Of a stretch of 64,000 bases of DNA, positions 52,299 to 60,759 are shown in pieces. The notes below the pieces were generated by a model that was not told where the DNA came from, did no database searches, and saw only the letters and a list, made by a program, of their open reading frames with translations. A program made the translations under genes and the position numbers. The stretch's first letter is position 1. Every line of letters starts with the position of its first letter. The DNA is taken from assembly GCF_017163755.1 (NCBI RefSeq), contig NZ_JAFIWC010000009.1:62001-126000 (forward strand), given 5' to 3'. This stretch comes from Xanthomonas sp. (GTDB taxonomy: Bacteria; Pseudomonadota; Gammaproteobacteria; Xanthomonadales; Xanthomonadaceae).

Positions 52299-53909
52299 AT
52301 GAGCGCCATTGCGAACTGCCTGCGGGTCCTGCTCGCCGCGACCGGCCTCGCGCTGGCCGCCGCGGCCTGGGCCGCGCCGCCGCCGGGCTTCGACGCGCGC
52401 GTGGAGAAAGCGCTGCGCGAACACGGCGTGCCGGGCATGGCGATCGCCATCGTCGAACACGGCAGGATCGTGCACGCCAAGGGCTACGGTGTGCGCAGGC
52501 TGGGCGCGACCGACGCGGTCGATGCGGACACCATCTTCCCCACCGGCTCCACCGGCAAGGCCTTCACCGCCGCGGCGCTGGCGATCCTGGTGGACGAGGG
52601 CAAGCTGGGCTGGGACGACAAGGTCATCGACCACCTGCCCGAGTTCCGCATGTACGACGCCTGGGTGACGCGCGAGATGACCGTGCGCGACCTGCTGGTG
52701 CACCGCAGCGGCCTGGGGCTGGGCGCCGGCGATCTGCTGTTCGTGCCACGCAGCTCGCGCAGCCGCGGCGACATCGTCCGCGCGCTGCGCCACATCAGGC
52801 CGGCCACCAGCTTCCGCAGCAACTACGCCTACGACAACATCCTGTACATCGTCGCCGGCGAGGTGATCGCCGCGGCCAGCGGACAGGACTGGGAAAGCTT
52901 CATGCGCGAGCGCGTGTTCAAGCCGGCGGGCATGAGCCGCTCGGTCAGCGACGAGAAGGACCGGTTCGCCAATCCGAACCGGGCGCAGCCGCATGCGCGC
53001 CTGGACCCGCGCGCGCGCGGGCTCGGCCCGCAGCAGGCGCTGCCCGAGCGCGAGGGCCTGGGCCAGGTAGGCGCGCCGGCCGGCGGCCTGTCGTCCAGCG
53101 CCAACGACCTGGCGCGCTGGCTGCAGATACAGCTGGCGCGCGGCGAGTTGCCCGGCGCCGACGGCAAGCGCCTGTACAGCGAGGCGTCGGCACAGGCGAT
53201 GTGGACCCCGCAGGTGCCGGTGCCGATCAATGCGTATCCGGCGCCGATCGCCGACATCACGCCGAACTTCTCCGGCTACGCGCTGGGCTGGAACGTGCAG
53301 GACTATCGCGGGGTCAAGGTGGTGCAGCACGGCGGCGCGGTGTTCGGCGTGCTGACCTTCATCGTGCTGGTGCCCGGGCGCGATGTGGGCATCTCGCTGC
53401 AGATGAACGCCGAGGACGTGGGCGTGATGCGCGGGCTGGGCTACGAACTGCTCGACCACTACCTGGGCCTGGAGCCGCGCGACTGGGTGGCGGCGTTCCA
53501 GGCCTGGAACCGGCAGCGCCTGGATGCCGGCCTGGCGGCGCTGCAGGCGGCCGGCGGCGGCGTGCGCAAGGCCTCGCGTCCGTCGCTGCCCGCCGCCGGT
53601 TACGCCGGCCGCTATGCCGATGCCTGGTACGGGCCGATCGAGATCGCCGAGCGCTCGGGCAAGCTGCGCATCGACTTCAAGCAGACCCCGAACATGGCCG
53701 GGACGCTCGGCCATTGGCAGTACGACACCTTCCGCGTGCAGTGGGACGACAGTGCGATCGAGCCGGCCTACGTCACCTTCGCGCTGGATGCCGAGGGCAA
53801 GGTCGCGCAGATCACGATGAAGCCGGTGTCGCCGCTCGCCGACTTCAGCTACGACTACCAGGATCTGCTGTTCACGCCGGTGGCCGACGCGCGCGCCGCT
53901 GCGCCGTAG
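52299..53909 (+). CDS. Exported serine D-peptidase / beta-lactamase-fold hydrolase
   Basis: A 536-residue protein with a signal peptide ending near AAWAAPP. The catalytic fold shows Ser84-Thr-Gly-Lys87, YAYDN (the Y-x-N motif) and His344-Gly-Gly. The C-terminal part after about residue 425 (AAGYAGRYADAWYGPIEIAE) is a lipocalin-like beta domain of the DUF3471 type, often attached to such peptidases. It has no membrane tail, unlike the related enzyme at 41.3 kb, so it should be soluble in the periplasm. It closes the second operon of the D-amino-acid regulon, 21 bases after the transporter, and is likely to be a D-aminopeptidase or carboxypeptidase. Confidence 0.88.
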   Translation: MSAIANCLRVLLAATGLALAAAAWAAPPPGFDARVEKALREHGVPGMAIAIVEHGRIVHAKGYGVRRLGATDAVDADTIFPTGSTGKAFTAAALAILVDEGKLGWDDKVIDHLPEFRMYDAWVTREMTVRDLLVHRSGLGLGAGDLLFVPRSSRSRGDIVRALRHIRPATSFRSNYAYDNILYIVAGEVIAAASGQDWESFMRERVFKPAGMSRSVSDEKDRFANPNRAQPHARLDPRARGLGPQQALPEREGLGQVGAPAGGLSSSANDLARWLQIQLARGELPGADGKRLYSEASAQAMWTPQVPVPINAYPAPIADITPNFSGYALGWNVQDYRGVKVVQHGGAVFGVLTFIVLVPGRDVGISLQMNAEDVGVMRGLGYELLDHYLGLEPRDWVAAFQAWNRQRLDAGLAALQAAGGGVRKASRPSLPAAGYAGRYADAWYGPIEIAERSGKLRIDFKQTPNMAGTLGHWQYDTFRVQWDDSAIEPAYVTFALDAEGKVAQITMKPVSPLADFSYDYQDLLFTPVADARAAAP

Positions 53910-54121
53910 CCGGCGGGCGTCCGGCAGGACCTCGTCTGCCCGGATGGCGGCGACATCCGGGGTTCGTCTCGCGGCCATCGCCGCGGGATCGGCGCGCGCC
54001 TCGGTGGCAGGGCCTGCGAGGGACAAGCACCGGCGTTCATGGCGCCAAGGCTGCGTCGCGGCACCGAAAGCCCCAGGCCTGCCGCGGGCGGGGAGTGGTG
54101 TCGCGAAGGGTTGTAAGGGCG

Positions 54122-54147
54122 TATACGGAACATATACGATACGTATA
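54122..54147 (+). promoter_or_regulatory. TATACG repeats upstream of the ParD-like gene
   Basis: TATACG occurs at 54122-54127, and the dyad TATACG-ATA-CGTATA at 54133-54147. This AT-rich island ends 22 bases before the ATG. ParD-type antitoxins are ribbon-helix-helix repressors of their own operon, so this is a probable autoregulatory operator and promoter. Confidence 0.5.
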
Positions 54148-54169
54148 TTCGCCAGACCCCGGAACCGCC

Positions 54170-54382
54170 ATGGGCATCGTCAACATCGACGACGAACTGC
54201 ACGACCAGCTACGCCGCGCCTGCACGGTGACCAGCCGTTCCATCAATGCGCAGGCCAACTTCTGGATCAAGGTCGGCATGCTGTGCGAGATGCACCCGGA
54301 GTTGTCGTTCCAGGACCTCGTCGCGCGCGAGCTGCGCGAGGCCGGGGTCCGGCCGCAGGCGTTGAAGCCGGGGCGGGCGTGA
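54170..54382 (+). CDS. ParD-like family protein (putative antitoxin)
   Basis: A 70-residue protein of the ParD_like family: MGIVNIDDELHDQLRRACTV, a ribbon-helix-helix opening, then SRSINAQANFWIKVGMLCEM and a short tail. It should dimerise and bind DNA through the N-terminal ribbon. It is followed directly by a methionine aminopeptidase gene with overlap GTGA. There is no ParE toxin, so either the aminopeptidase is its partner or the family has another role. The upstream TATACG dyad suggests autoregulation. Confidence 0.8.
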   Translation: MGIVNIDDELHDQLRRACTVTSRSINAQANFWIKVGMLCEMHPELSFQDLVARELREAGVRPQALKPGRA

Positions 54383-55152
54383 TCAAGCGGCCGGAGGAGA
54401 TCGCGCTGCTGGCCGAATCCGGCCGGCTGCTGGCGCAGGTGTTCCATGCGCTGGACCAGCTGCCGCTCGAAGGCCGCAGCACGCTGGCGATCAACGACTT
54501 CGTCGAACGCATGATCGTCGAGGAGTTGGGCGCGCGGCCGGCCAGCAAGGGCCAGTACGGCTTCCCGTTCGTGCTCAACGCCTCGATCGACGACGTGGTC
54601 TGCCACGGCATGCCCGCGGCCGGTGACGTGCTGCGCAGCGGCCAGATCGTCAACCTGGACATCACCCTGGAGAAGAACGGCTACATCGCCGATTCCAGCA
54701 CCACCTACCTGGTCGGCGAGGTCGCCTATCCGGCGCGGCGGCTGGTGCGCACGGCCTACCAGGCGATGTGGAAGGGCATCGCCGCGGTGCGCCCGGGCGC
54801 GCGCCTGGGCGACATCGGCCATGCCATCGCCCGCCATGCGCGCGAGCACGGCTACAGCGTGGTGAAGGAATACTGCGGGCACGGCATCGGCCGGCAGATG
54901 CACGAAGAGCCGCAGATCCTGCACTACGGCCACGCCGGCACCGGGCTGGAACTGCGCGAAGGCATGGTGTTCACCATCGAACCGATGCTCAACCAGGGCA
55001 GGGCGGCGATCCGCGCCGAGCCGGATCGATGGCCGGTGCATACCCGCGACGGCAAGCTGTCGGCGCAGTTCGAGCACACCGTGGCGGTGACGCGCACGGG
55101 AGTGCGCGTGCTCACGCTGCGGCCCGGGGAAAAGCCGCTGTGCCGTCGATGA
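54379..55152 (+). CDS. map: Type I methionine aminopeptidase paired with a ParD-like protein
   Basis: A 257-residue protein with the complete pita-bread metalloprotease site: Asp in VNLDITLEKNG, Asp in IADSST, His in YCGHGIGRQMHEEP, Glu in FTIEPML and Glu in FEHTVAVT. It lacks the N-terminal zinc-finger extension, like E. coli Map. The enzyme removes the initiator Met from new proteins. Starting with GTG inside the ParD-like stop codon, it is unlike the usual map near rpsB, so this is probably an additional copy. Since all metal ligands are kept, it should be active. Whether it is a toxin, a target or merely linked is not known. Confidence 0.9.
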   Translation: MIKRPEEIALLAESGRLLAQVFHALDQLPLEGRSTLAINDFVERMIVEELGARPASKGQYGFPFVLNASIDDVVCHGMPAAGDVLRSGQIVNLDITLEKNGYIADSSTTYLVGEVAYPARRLVRTAYQAMWKGIAAVRPGARLGDIGHAIARHAREHGYSVVKEYCGHGIGRQMHEEPQILHYGHAGTGLELREGMVFTIEPMLNQGRAAIRAEPDRWPVHTRDGKLSAQFEHTVAVTRTGVRVLTLRPGEKPLCRR

Positions 55153-55268
55153 TGCGTAGCGGCGGCGTGGTCGCGACGACCACGAGCGACGGCGGACGCC
55201 GCAGAAGTAGCGGCTCGCGCGAGAGGGTGCGCAAGGAACTGGCCAAGCAGCGCAAGCGCGTGGCCTGA
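55149..55268 (+). CDS. Small basic protein after the aminopeptidase
   Basis: A 39-residue frame whose ATG overlaps the map stop (ATGA). It is rich in Ser, Arg and Lys, ending SRERVRKELAKQRKRVA. The coupled start and basic helix-like tail suggest a real small protein, perhaps nucleic-acid binding, but chance cannot be excluded at this length. Confidence 0.4.
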   Translation: MMRSGGVVATTTSDGGRRRSSGSRERVRKELAKQRKRVA

Positions 55269-55711
55269 AGCCGGGAGTCCGGCGCCGATGCCGTCGCGGC
55301 TACGGCATGCCGCCGGCATCCAGCGCCCATGCGCTGCGGCCGTCTCCGATGCCCGGGGTGCGGTCGGCTGAAGAGTTCCGTCCGTTCGACGTGGCAAAGA
55401 AGTCCTGCTTGCCGGCGGCAGCGGCATTGGCCTCGAGCTCGACAGGCGCTGTGCACTAGCTGGCCATCGGACGTGCATGCATCGCCGAGGCGATGCCGCC
55501 GCCGCACCGGAACATGCCGCAAGCCGCGTGCCGCAGCACGCCGCACCCACCGCGGCGCTCGGCACTGAGCCACCTGCAGATCCCGATCTCTCCGGGCCGA
55601 TGAGCGCCCGCCGACGCCGTGCGCGACATTTCCGCGACATCGCATGCCGATGATCGTCGCGGGCTCCATCTCCGGCCCGGCAACAAGCGCGCCACACGCA
55701 AAGGAATCCCA
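55269..55711. other. Intergenic stretch before the efflux operon
   Basis: No gene is supported. The notable feature is the tandem GCGACAT repeat at 55623-55640, described separately. Downstream of it a 70-base leader runs to the AAGGA site and ATG at 55712. Confidence 0.5.
55623..55640 (+). promoter_or_regulatory. Tandem GCGACAT repeat, probable response-regulator box 1
   Basis: GCGACAT-N4-GCGACAT, two direct repeats 11 bases apart, which places both on one DNA face. OmpR/PhoB-type regulators bind such direct repeats as dimers. An almost identical box is at 62358-62375, and an OmpR-type regulator is encoded in the same locus. Confidence 0.6.
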
Positions 55712-56866
55712 ATGAAGCAACGCCGAATCGCCCTGGTCGGGGCGGTGGTCCTGGTCATCGCCGTCGCCCTGGTGGGCGTGACAGTCGCAGGCGGCAGCCG
55801 CACCGAGGACGGCGCCGCAGCGCCCGCGCCGGTGCTGTCGGTCGTCATGACCGCCGCGCAGCCGACCGCGCTTCCCGTCCGGGTGACGGCCAGCGGCAAC
55901 ATCGCCGCATGGCAGGAAGCCAGCGTCGGCACCGAAGTGGAGGGGCTGCGCCTCACCGACGTGAAGGTCAATGTGGGCGACACGGTCCGGCGCGGCCAGG
56001 TCCTGGCGCGGTTCGCCGCGGAGATGGTGGCGGCCGACCTGGCCGAGGCGCGGGCGTCGGTCGCCGAGGCCAAGGCGCAGGCCTGGGAGGCGCAGGCCAA
56101 TGCCGAGCGCGCGCGTGCGCTGGACAAGTCGGGTGCGATGTCCAGCCAGCAGGTCGATCAGCTGGTCGTGGCGGCACGGACGGCGCAGGCCAGGCTGGAC
56201 GCCGTGCAGGCGGTCGAGAACCGGCACCGGCTGCGGCTGGCGCAGACCCAGGTGCTGGCGCCCGGCGACGGGATCATCACCTCGCGCACCGCCACGGTCG
56301 GCGCGGTGATGCCGGCGGGGCAGGAGCTGTTCCGCCTGATCCAGGACGGCAGGCTCGAATGGCGCGCCGCCGTCGCCATGGCCGACGTCGCCAAGCTCGC
56401 GCCGGGGCAGCGGGTGGTGATCGCGATCCAGGGCCAGCCGCCGGTCGAGGGCAGGCTGCGCATGGTCGCGCCGGCGATCGACACGCAGACGCACAACGGC
56501 CTGGTCTACGTGGACCTGCCGCGCGATCGCGCGATCCAGGCCGGCGCGTTCGCACGGGGGCACGTGGAGGTCGGCCAGAGCAAGGCGCTGACCGTGCCGC
56601 AGGGCGCGGTGGTGCTGCGGGACGGCTTCCACTACGTGATGCGCCTGGACCCGGGATCCAAGGTGATGATGACCAAGGTGTCGATCGGGCGGCGGGTGGG
56701 CGACCGGATCGAAATCGTCGCCGGGCTCGCCGGTTCCGAGGCCATCGTCGCGTCGGGGCTGAGCTTCCTGAGCGAGGGCGACACGGTCACGGTGGTGAGC
56801 GCGCAGGACGCCGGCCGGTCCGGTAGCGGCGCCGCGGCCGCCGCCTCGCGCGGGGCCGCGCCATGA
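55712..56866 (+). CDS. RND efflux periplasmic adaptor (membrane-fusion protein)
   Basis: A 384-residue protein. An N-terminal membrane helix (ALVGAVVLVIAVALVGVTVA) is followed by the lipoyl half (VTASGNIAAWQEASVGTEVE), a periplasmic helical hairpin (about 115-195), the second lipoyl half (LAPGDGIITSRTATVGAVMP) and beta-barrel domains to the end. This is the AcrA/MdtA plan. It links the RND pump to the outer-membrane channel. I chose the ATG at 55712 for the AAGGA before it. Its stop overlaps the pump start (ATGA). The substrate is unknown. Confidence 0.92.
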   Translation: MKQRRIALVGAVVLVIAVALVGVTVAGGSRTEDGAAAPAPVLSVVMTAAQPTALPVRVTASGNIAAWQEASVGTEVEGLRLTDVKVNVGDTVRRGQVLARFAAEMVAADLAEARASVAEAKAQAWEAQANAERARALDKSGAMSSQQVDQLVVAARTAQARLDAVQAVENRHRLRLAQTQVLAPGDGIITSRTATVGAVMPAGQELFRLIQDGRLEWRAAVAMADVAKLAPGQRVVIAIQGQPPVEGRLRMVAPAIDTQTHNGLVYVDLPRDRAIQAGAFARGHVEVGQSKALTVPQGAVVLRDGFHYVMRLDPGSKVMMTKVSIGRRVGDRIEIVAGLAGSEAIVASGLSFLSEGDTVTVVSAQDAGRSGSGAAAAASRGAAP

Positions 56867-59800
56867 ACCTCAACGTATCCACCTGGTCGATCCACAATCC
56901 CGTGGCGACGACGCTGCTGTTCGTCCTGCTCACGATCGCCGGCATCGGCGGCTTTGTGGCGATGAAGGTGCAGAACTTCCCGGACATCGATTTCCCGATC
57001 GTCACGGTCACCGCGGAGTTGCCCGGCGCATCGCCGCCGCAGCTGGAAAGCGACGTCGCGCGGAAGATCGAGGACGCGCTGGCGAACATCCCGCGGATCA
57101 AGCACATCACCACCTCCATCGCCGACGGGGTGGCCACCGTCACCGCCGAATTCCATCTCGACAAGTCGGTGCAGGACGCGATGGACGACGTCCGCGATGC
57201 GGTGTCCAGCACCCGCGCCGACCTGCCGGCGGACCTGCGCGACCCGGTGATCACCAAGCGCGAGCTGGCGAGCACGCCGGTGCTGACGTACGCGGTGTCC
57301 TCGTCGCGGCTGGACGACGAGGCGCTGTCGTGGTTCGTGGACAACCTGGTGCGCAAGCGGCTGCTGGCGGTTCCGGGCATCGGCGCGGTGGCGCGCGTGG
57401 GCGGGGTGACGCGGGAAGTGCGGGTCGAGCTGGACCCGGACCAGCTGCTGGCCCTGAACGCCAGCGCGGCGGACATCTCCACGCAGATCCGCGAACTCCA
57501 GCAGGAAGCCTCCGGCGGGCGGGTGGAAGTCGGCAGCGCCGAGCAGTCGGTGCGCACCATCGCCACGGTCGGCTCGGCCGAGGAGATCGCGGCGCTGGAC
57601 ATATCGCTGGGCGATGGGCGCAGGGTGCGCCTGGACCAGGTCGCGACGGTCACCGACACCGCGGCCGAGCCGAGGTCGCTGGCCTTGTTCGACGGCCGGC
57701 CCGCGGTGGGCTTCGACGTGCTGCGCGCCAGGGGCGCCGGCGAGATCGACGTCGCCGACGCCGCCCGCGCGATCGTCCAGGAACTGAAGGCGGCGCATCC
57801 GCAGGTCGAGTTCGTCGAGGCGGTGAACTCGGTCGATCCGATCGTGGACAACTACCGCGGGTCGATGACCCTGCTGCTCGAGGGCGCGGTGCTGGCCGTG
57901 ATCGTGGTGTTCTTCTTCCTGCGCGACTGGCGCGCGACGCTGATCGCCGCGGTCGCGTTGCCGCTGTCGGCCATTCCGACCTTCGCGGTGATGCACCTGA
58001 TCGGGTTCTCGCTGAACACGGTCTCGCTGCTGTCGCTGTCGCTGGTGATCGGCGTGCTGGTGGACGATGCGATCGTGGAGATCGAGAACATCGAGCGGCA
58101 CCTGTTGCTGGGCAAGCCGCCGTTCCGCGCCGCGATCGAGGCCGCCAACGAGATCGGGCTGGCGGTGGTGGCCACCACGTTCACGCTGATCGCGGTGTTC
58201 CTGCCCACCTCGCTGATGGGCGGGGTGGTCGGCAGGTACTTCGTGCAGTTCGGCTGGACCGCGGCCATCGCGGTGTTCTTCTCGCTGGTCGTGGCGCGCA
58301 TGCTCACGCCGATGATGGCCGCGTACCTGCTCAAGGCGCCCAAGCGGGAGCACAAGCCGCCGAAGTGGATCGACGCCTACCTGCGCTGGGTGCATGCCTG
58401 CCTGCGGCACCGCGCGATCACCCTGGGCGCCACGGCGATGCTGGTGCTCGGCGGCCTGGCGATCGGCATGAACCTTCCCGGCGAGTTCATTCCGGCCGAC
58501 GACGGCGACCAGGCCCAGGTCACCCTTACGCTGCCGCCCGGCAGCAGGTTGGCCGACACCCGCGCATTGGCCGAGCAGGCGCGGCGGTTGATGGGCGAGA
58601 ACCCGCACGTGGTGTCGGTGTACACCGCCATCGGCGCGGCGACCGCGGCGGCCGGGCCGGACGAGGGAAGCGGGCCGGCGGCAGGCGTCGCCACCGCCGT
58701 GCTCACCGCGAACCTGACGCCGCGCAGGGACCGCGGCGGCACCACCCGGCAGGCGATCGAAGCCCAACTGCGCAAGGCCCTGGCGCCGGTGCCGGGCGCG
58801 CGCGTGCGCGTCGGCAGCGGCGAGAGCGACGAGGGCTACCAGCTGGTGCTGGCGGCCGAGGACGGAGCGCTGCTCGCGCAGCACGCCAGCCGGGTGGAAC
58901 GGGAGCTCCGGCGCATCCCGGGCATCGGCGCGGTCACTTCGTCGGCGAGCCTGGTGCGGCCGGAACTGGTGGTGCGACCGGACTTCGCCCTGGCCGCCGA
59001 TCTGGGCGTGACCTCCGCGGCGATCGCCGAGACGCTCCGGGTGGCGACCGCCGGCGACTACAGCCAGGAACTGGCCAAGCTCAACCTCAGCGAACGGCAG
59101 GTGCCTATCGTCGTGCGCCTGGCCGACAGCGGCCGCAACGACCTGCAGACGCTGCGCCGGCTGCCGGTCCCGGGCGCGCGCGGGCCGGTGCCGTTGGAGA
59201 GCGTCGCCGACCTGCAGATCCTCAGCGGCCCGTCCGAACTCACCCGCTACGACCGGACCCGCAACATCAACCTGAGCGTCGAGCTCAACGGCCTGCCCCT
59301 GGGCGAGGTCGAGGACGCCGCGTCGGCGCTGCCGAGCCTGCGCACCCTTCCCAAGGGCGTGTCGGTGGCCTCCACCGGCGACGCCGAGGCCATGGGCGAA
59401 CTGGCCAGCGGCTTCGCGGTGGCGATGCTGGCGGGCGTGCTGTGCGTCTACATGGTGCTGGTGCTGCTGCTGAAGGACTTCGCGCAGCCGCTCACGGTGC
59501 TGGTCGCGCTGGTGCTTTCGGTGCCCGGCGCCTTCCTGGCCCTGCTCGTCACCGGCGCCACGCTGTCGATGCCGTCGATGATCGGCCTGATCATGCTGAT
59601 GGGCATCACCACCAAGAACTCCATCCTGCTGGTGGACTACATCGTCATCGCCCGCCGCGAGCATGGGCTGGACCGGCGGGAGGCCATCGTCGATGCCTGC
59701 CGCAAGCGCGCGCGCCCGATCGTGATGACCACCATCGCCATGGGCGCGGGCATGTTGCCGATCGCGATCGGCCTGGGCGCCGATCCCAGCTTCCGCGCGC

Positions 59801-59967
59801 CGATGGCGATCGGCGTCATCGGCGGGCTCATCACCTCCACCGTGCTGTGCCTGCTGGTGATACCGGTCGCCTACAGCTACATGGACGACGCCATCGCCGC
59901 CATCAGGGCGCGCCTGGGCGCGCGTGCCGATGGCGTCGCGATCGATCCAGCGGGGCATGCCGCGTGA
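56863..59967 (+). CDS. RND efflux pump, HAE1/MdtBC type
   Basis: A 1034-residue protein, full length for the family. N-terminal helix 1 leads to QNFPDIDFPIVTVT, a typical RND opening. Two large periplasmic loops alternate with twelve membrane helices. The proton relay is present: VLVDDAIVEIENIERHL has the Asp-Asp pair of helix 4, and a Lys-containing segment (GITTKNSILLVDYIV) lies near helix 10. The pump uses the proton gradient to expel drugs, detergents or similar compounds from the periplasm. It works with the adaptor encoded before it and the NodT-type channel at the end of the window. Confidence 0.93.
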   Translation: MNLNVSTWSIHNPVATTLLFVLLTIAGIGGFVAMKVQNFPDIDFPIVTVTAELPGASPPQLESDVARKIEDALANIPRIKHITTSIADGVATVTAEFHLDKSVQDAMDDVRDAVSSTRADLPADLRDPVITKRELASTPVLTYAVSSSRLDDEALSWFVDNLVRKRLLAVPGIGAVARVGGVTREVRVELDPDQLLALNASAADISTQIRELQQEASGGRVEVGSAEQSVRTIATVGSAEEIAALDISLGDGRRVRLDQVATVTDTAAEPRSLALFDGRPAVGFDVLRARGAGEIDVADAARAIVQELKAAHPQVEFVEAVNSVDPIVDNYRGSMTLLLEGAVLAVIVVFFFLRDWRATLIAAVALPLSAIPTFAVMHLIGFSLNTVSLLSLSLVIGVLVDDAIVEIENIERHLLLGKPPFRAAIEAANEIGLAVVATTFTLIAVFLPTSLMGGVVGRYFVQFGWTAAIAVFFSLVVARMLTPMMAAYLLKAPKREHKPPKWIDAYLRWVHACLRHRAITLGATAMLVLGGLAIGMNLPGEFIPADDGDQAQVTLTLPPGSRLADTRALAEQARRLMGENPHVVSVYTAIGAATAAAGPDEGSGPAAGVATAVLTANLTPRRDRGGTTRQAIEAQLRKALAPVPGARVRVGSGESDEGYQLVLAAEDGALLAQHASRVERELRRIPGIGAVTSSASLVRPELVVRPDFALAADLGVTSAAIAETLRVATAGDYSQELAKLNLSERQVPIVVRLADSGRNDLQTLRRLPVPGARGPVPLESVADLQILSGPSELTRYDRTRNINLSVELNGLPLGEVEDAASALPSLRTLPKGVSVASTGDAEAMGELASGFAVAMLAGVLCVYMVLVLLLKDFAQPLTVLVALVLSVPGAFLALLVTGATLSMPSMIGLIMLMGITTKNSILLVDYIVIARREHGLDRREAIVDACRKRARPIVMTTIAMGAGMLPIAIGLGADPSFRAPMAIGVIGGLITSTVLCLLVIPVAYSYMDDAIAAIRARLGARADGVAIDPAGHAA

Positions 59968-60063
59968 GCGCGGGCGCCTGCGGCGCGGCGCCGCCGCGCG
60001 CCATTGAGGGCGGGGAGGACTTTCGCTAACGTGGACGACTGCATCGGCACAGGCGCCAAGACC

Positions 60064-60759
60064 GTGAGCAAGGAAAGCCTGTCCATCCTGATCATCGAGG
60101 ACAACGCGCAGCTGGCCGCGAACCTCTACGACTACCTGGCCGCCTGCGGGCACAGCCTGGATGCGGCGCCCGACGGCCTTTCCGGATTGCACCTGGCATC
60201 GTCCAAGGACTACGACGCGATCCTGCTGGACTGGAACCTGCCGCGGCTCGACGGCCTCAGCGTGCTGCGCAGGCTGCGCGAGGCCAAGAAGAAGGTGCCG
60301 GTGATCATGCTCACCGCGCGCGACCAGCTTGCGGACAAGATCGACGGGTTCGAATCGGGCCTGGACGACTACCTGGTCAAGCCGGTGGCGTTGCCGGAGA
60401 TCGAGGTCCGGTTGCGGTCGCTGGTCGCGCGCCTGAAGCAATCGGCCGCCCCCGACGACCTCCTGGTCGTCGGCGACCTGCAGTTCAACCTGCGCACGCT
60501 GCAGATCCGCCGCGGCGAGCGGACCATCGCGCTGACCCGGATCGGACGCCGCCTGCTGGAGCTGCTGATGCGGCAGAGCCCGGACATCGTGAGCCGGGCG
60601 CGCCTGGAGCGCGCCGCATGGGGCGACGTGGTGCCCGGGACGGACCTGCTGCGCTCGCATATGCACGTGCTGCGCCGGGCGATCGAGGCGGATCCGGAAA
60701 CGCCGCTGCTGCATACCGTCTCCGGCTACGGGTACAGGCTGTGCGAACGCGATGAGTAG
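60064..60759 (+). CDS. OmpR-family response regulator of the efflux locus
   Basis: A 231-residue protein. The receiver domain (about 1-120) has the acidic pair IIEDNAQ, the phosphorylated Asp in AILLDWNLPRLDG, the Thr of IMLTARD and the Lys of YLVKPV. The winged-helix DNA-binding domain follows, ending HTVSGYGYRLC. The start is uncertain: GTG at 60064 gives a normal N-terminus, while GTG at 60031 is closer to a GGGGAGGA site. Its stop overlaps the kinase start by eight bases. It probably binds the GCGACAT tandem repeats before the pump operon and the mipA-like gene. Confidence 0.9.
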   Translation: MSKESLSILIIEDNAQLAANLYDYLAACGHSLDAAPDGLSGLHLASSKDYDAILLDWNLPRLDGLSVLRRLREAKKKVPVIMLTARDQLADKIDGFESGLDDYLVKPVALPEIEVRLRSLVARLKQSAAPDDLLVVGDLQFNLRTLQIRRGERTIALTRIGRRLLELLMRQSPDIVSRARLERAAWGDVVPGTDLLRSHMHVLRRAIEADPETPLLHTVSGYGYRLCERDE

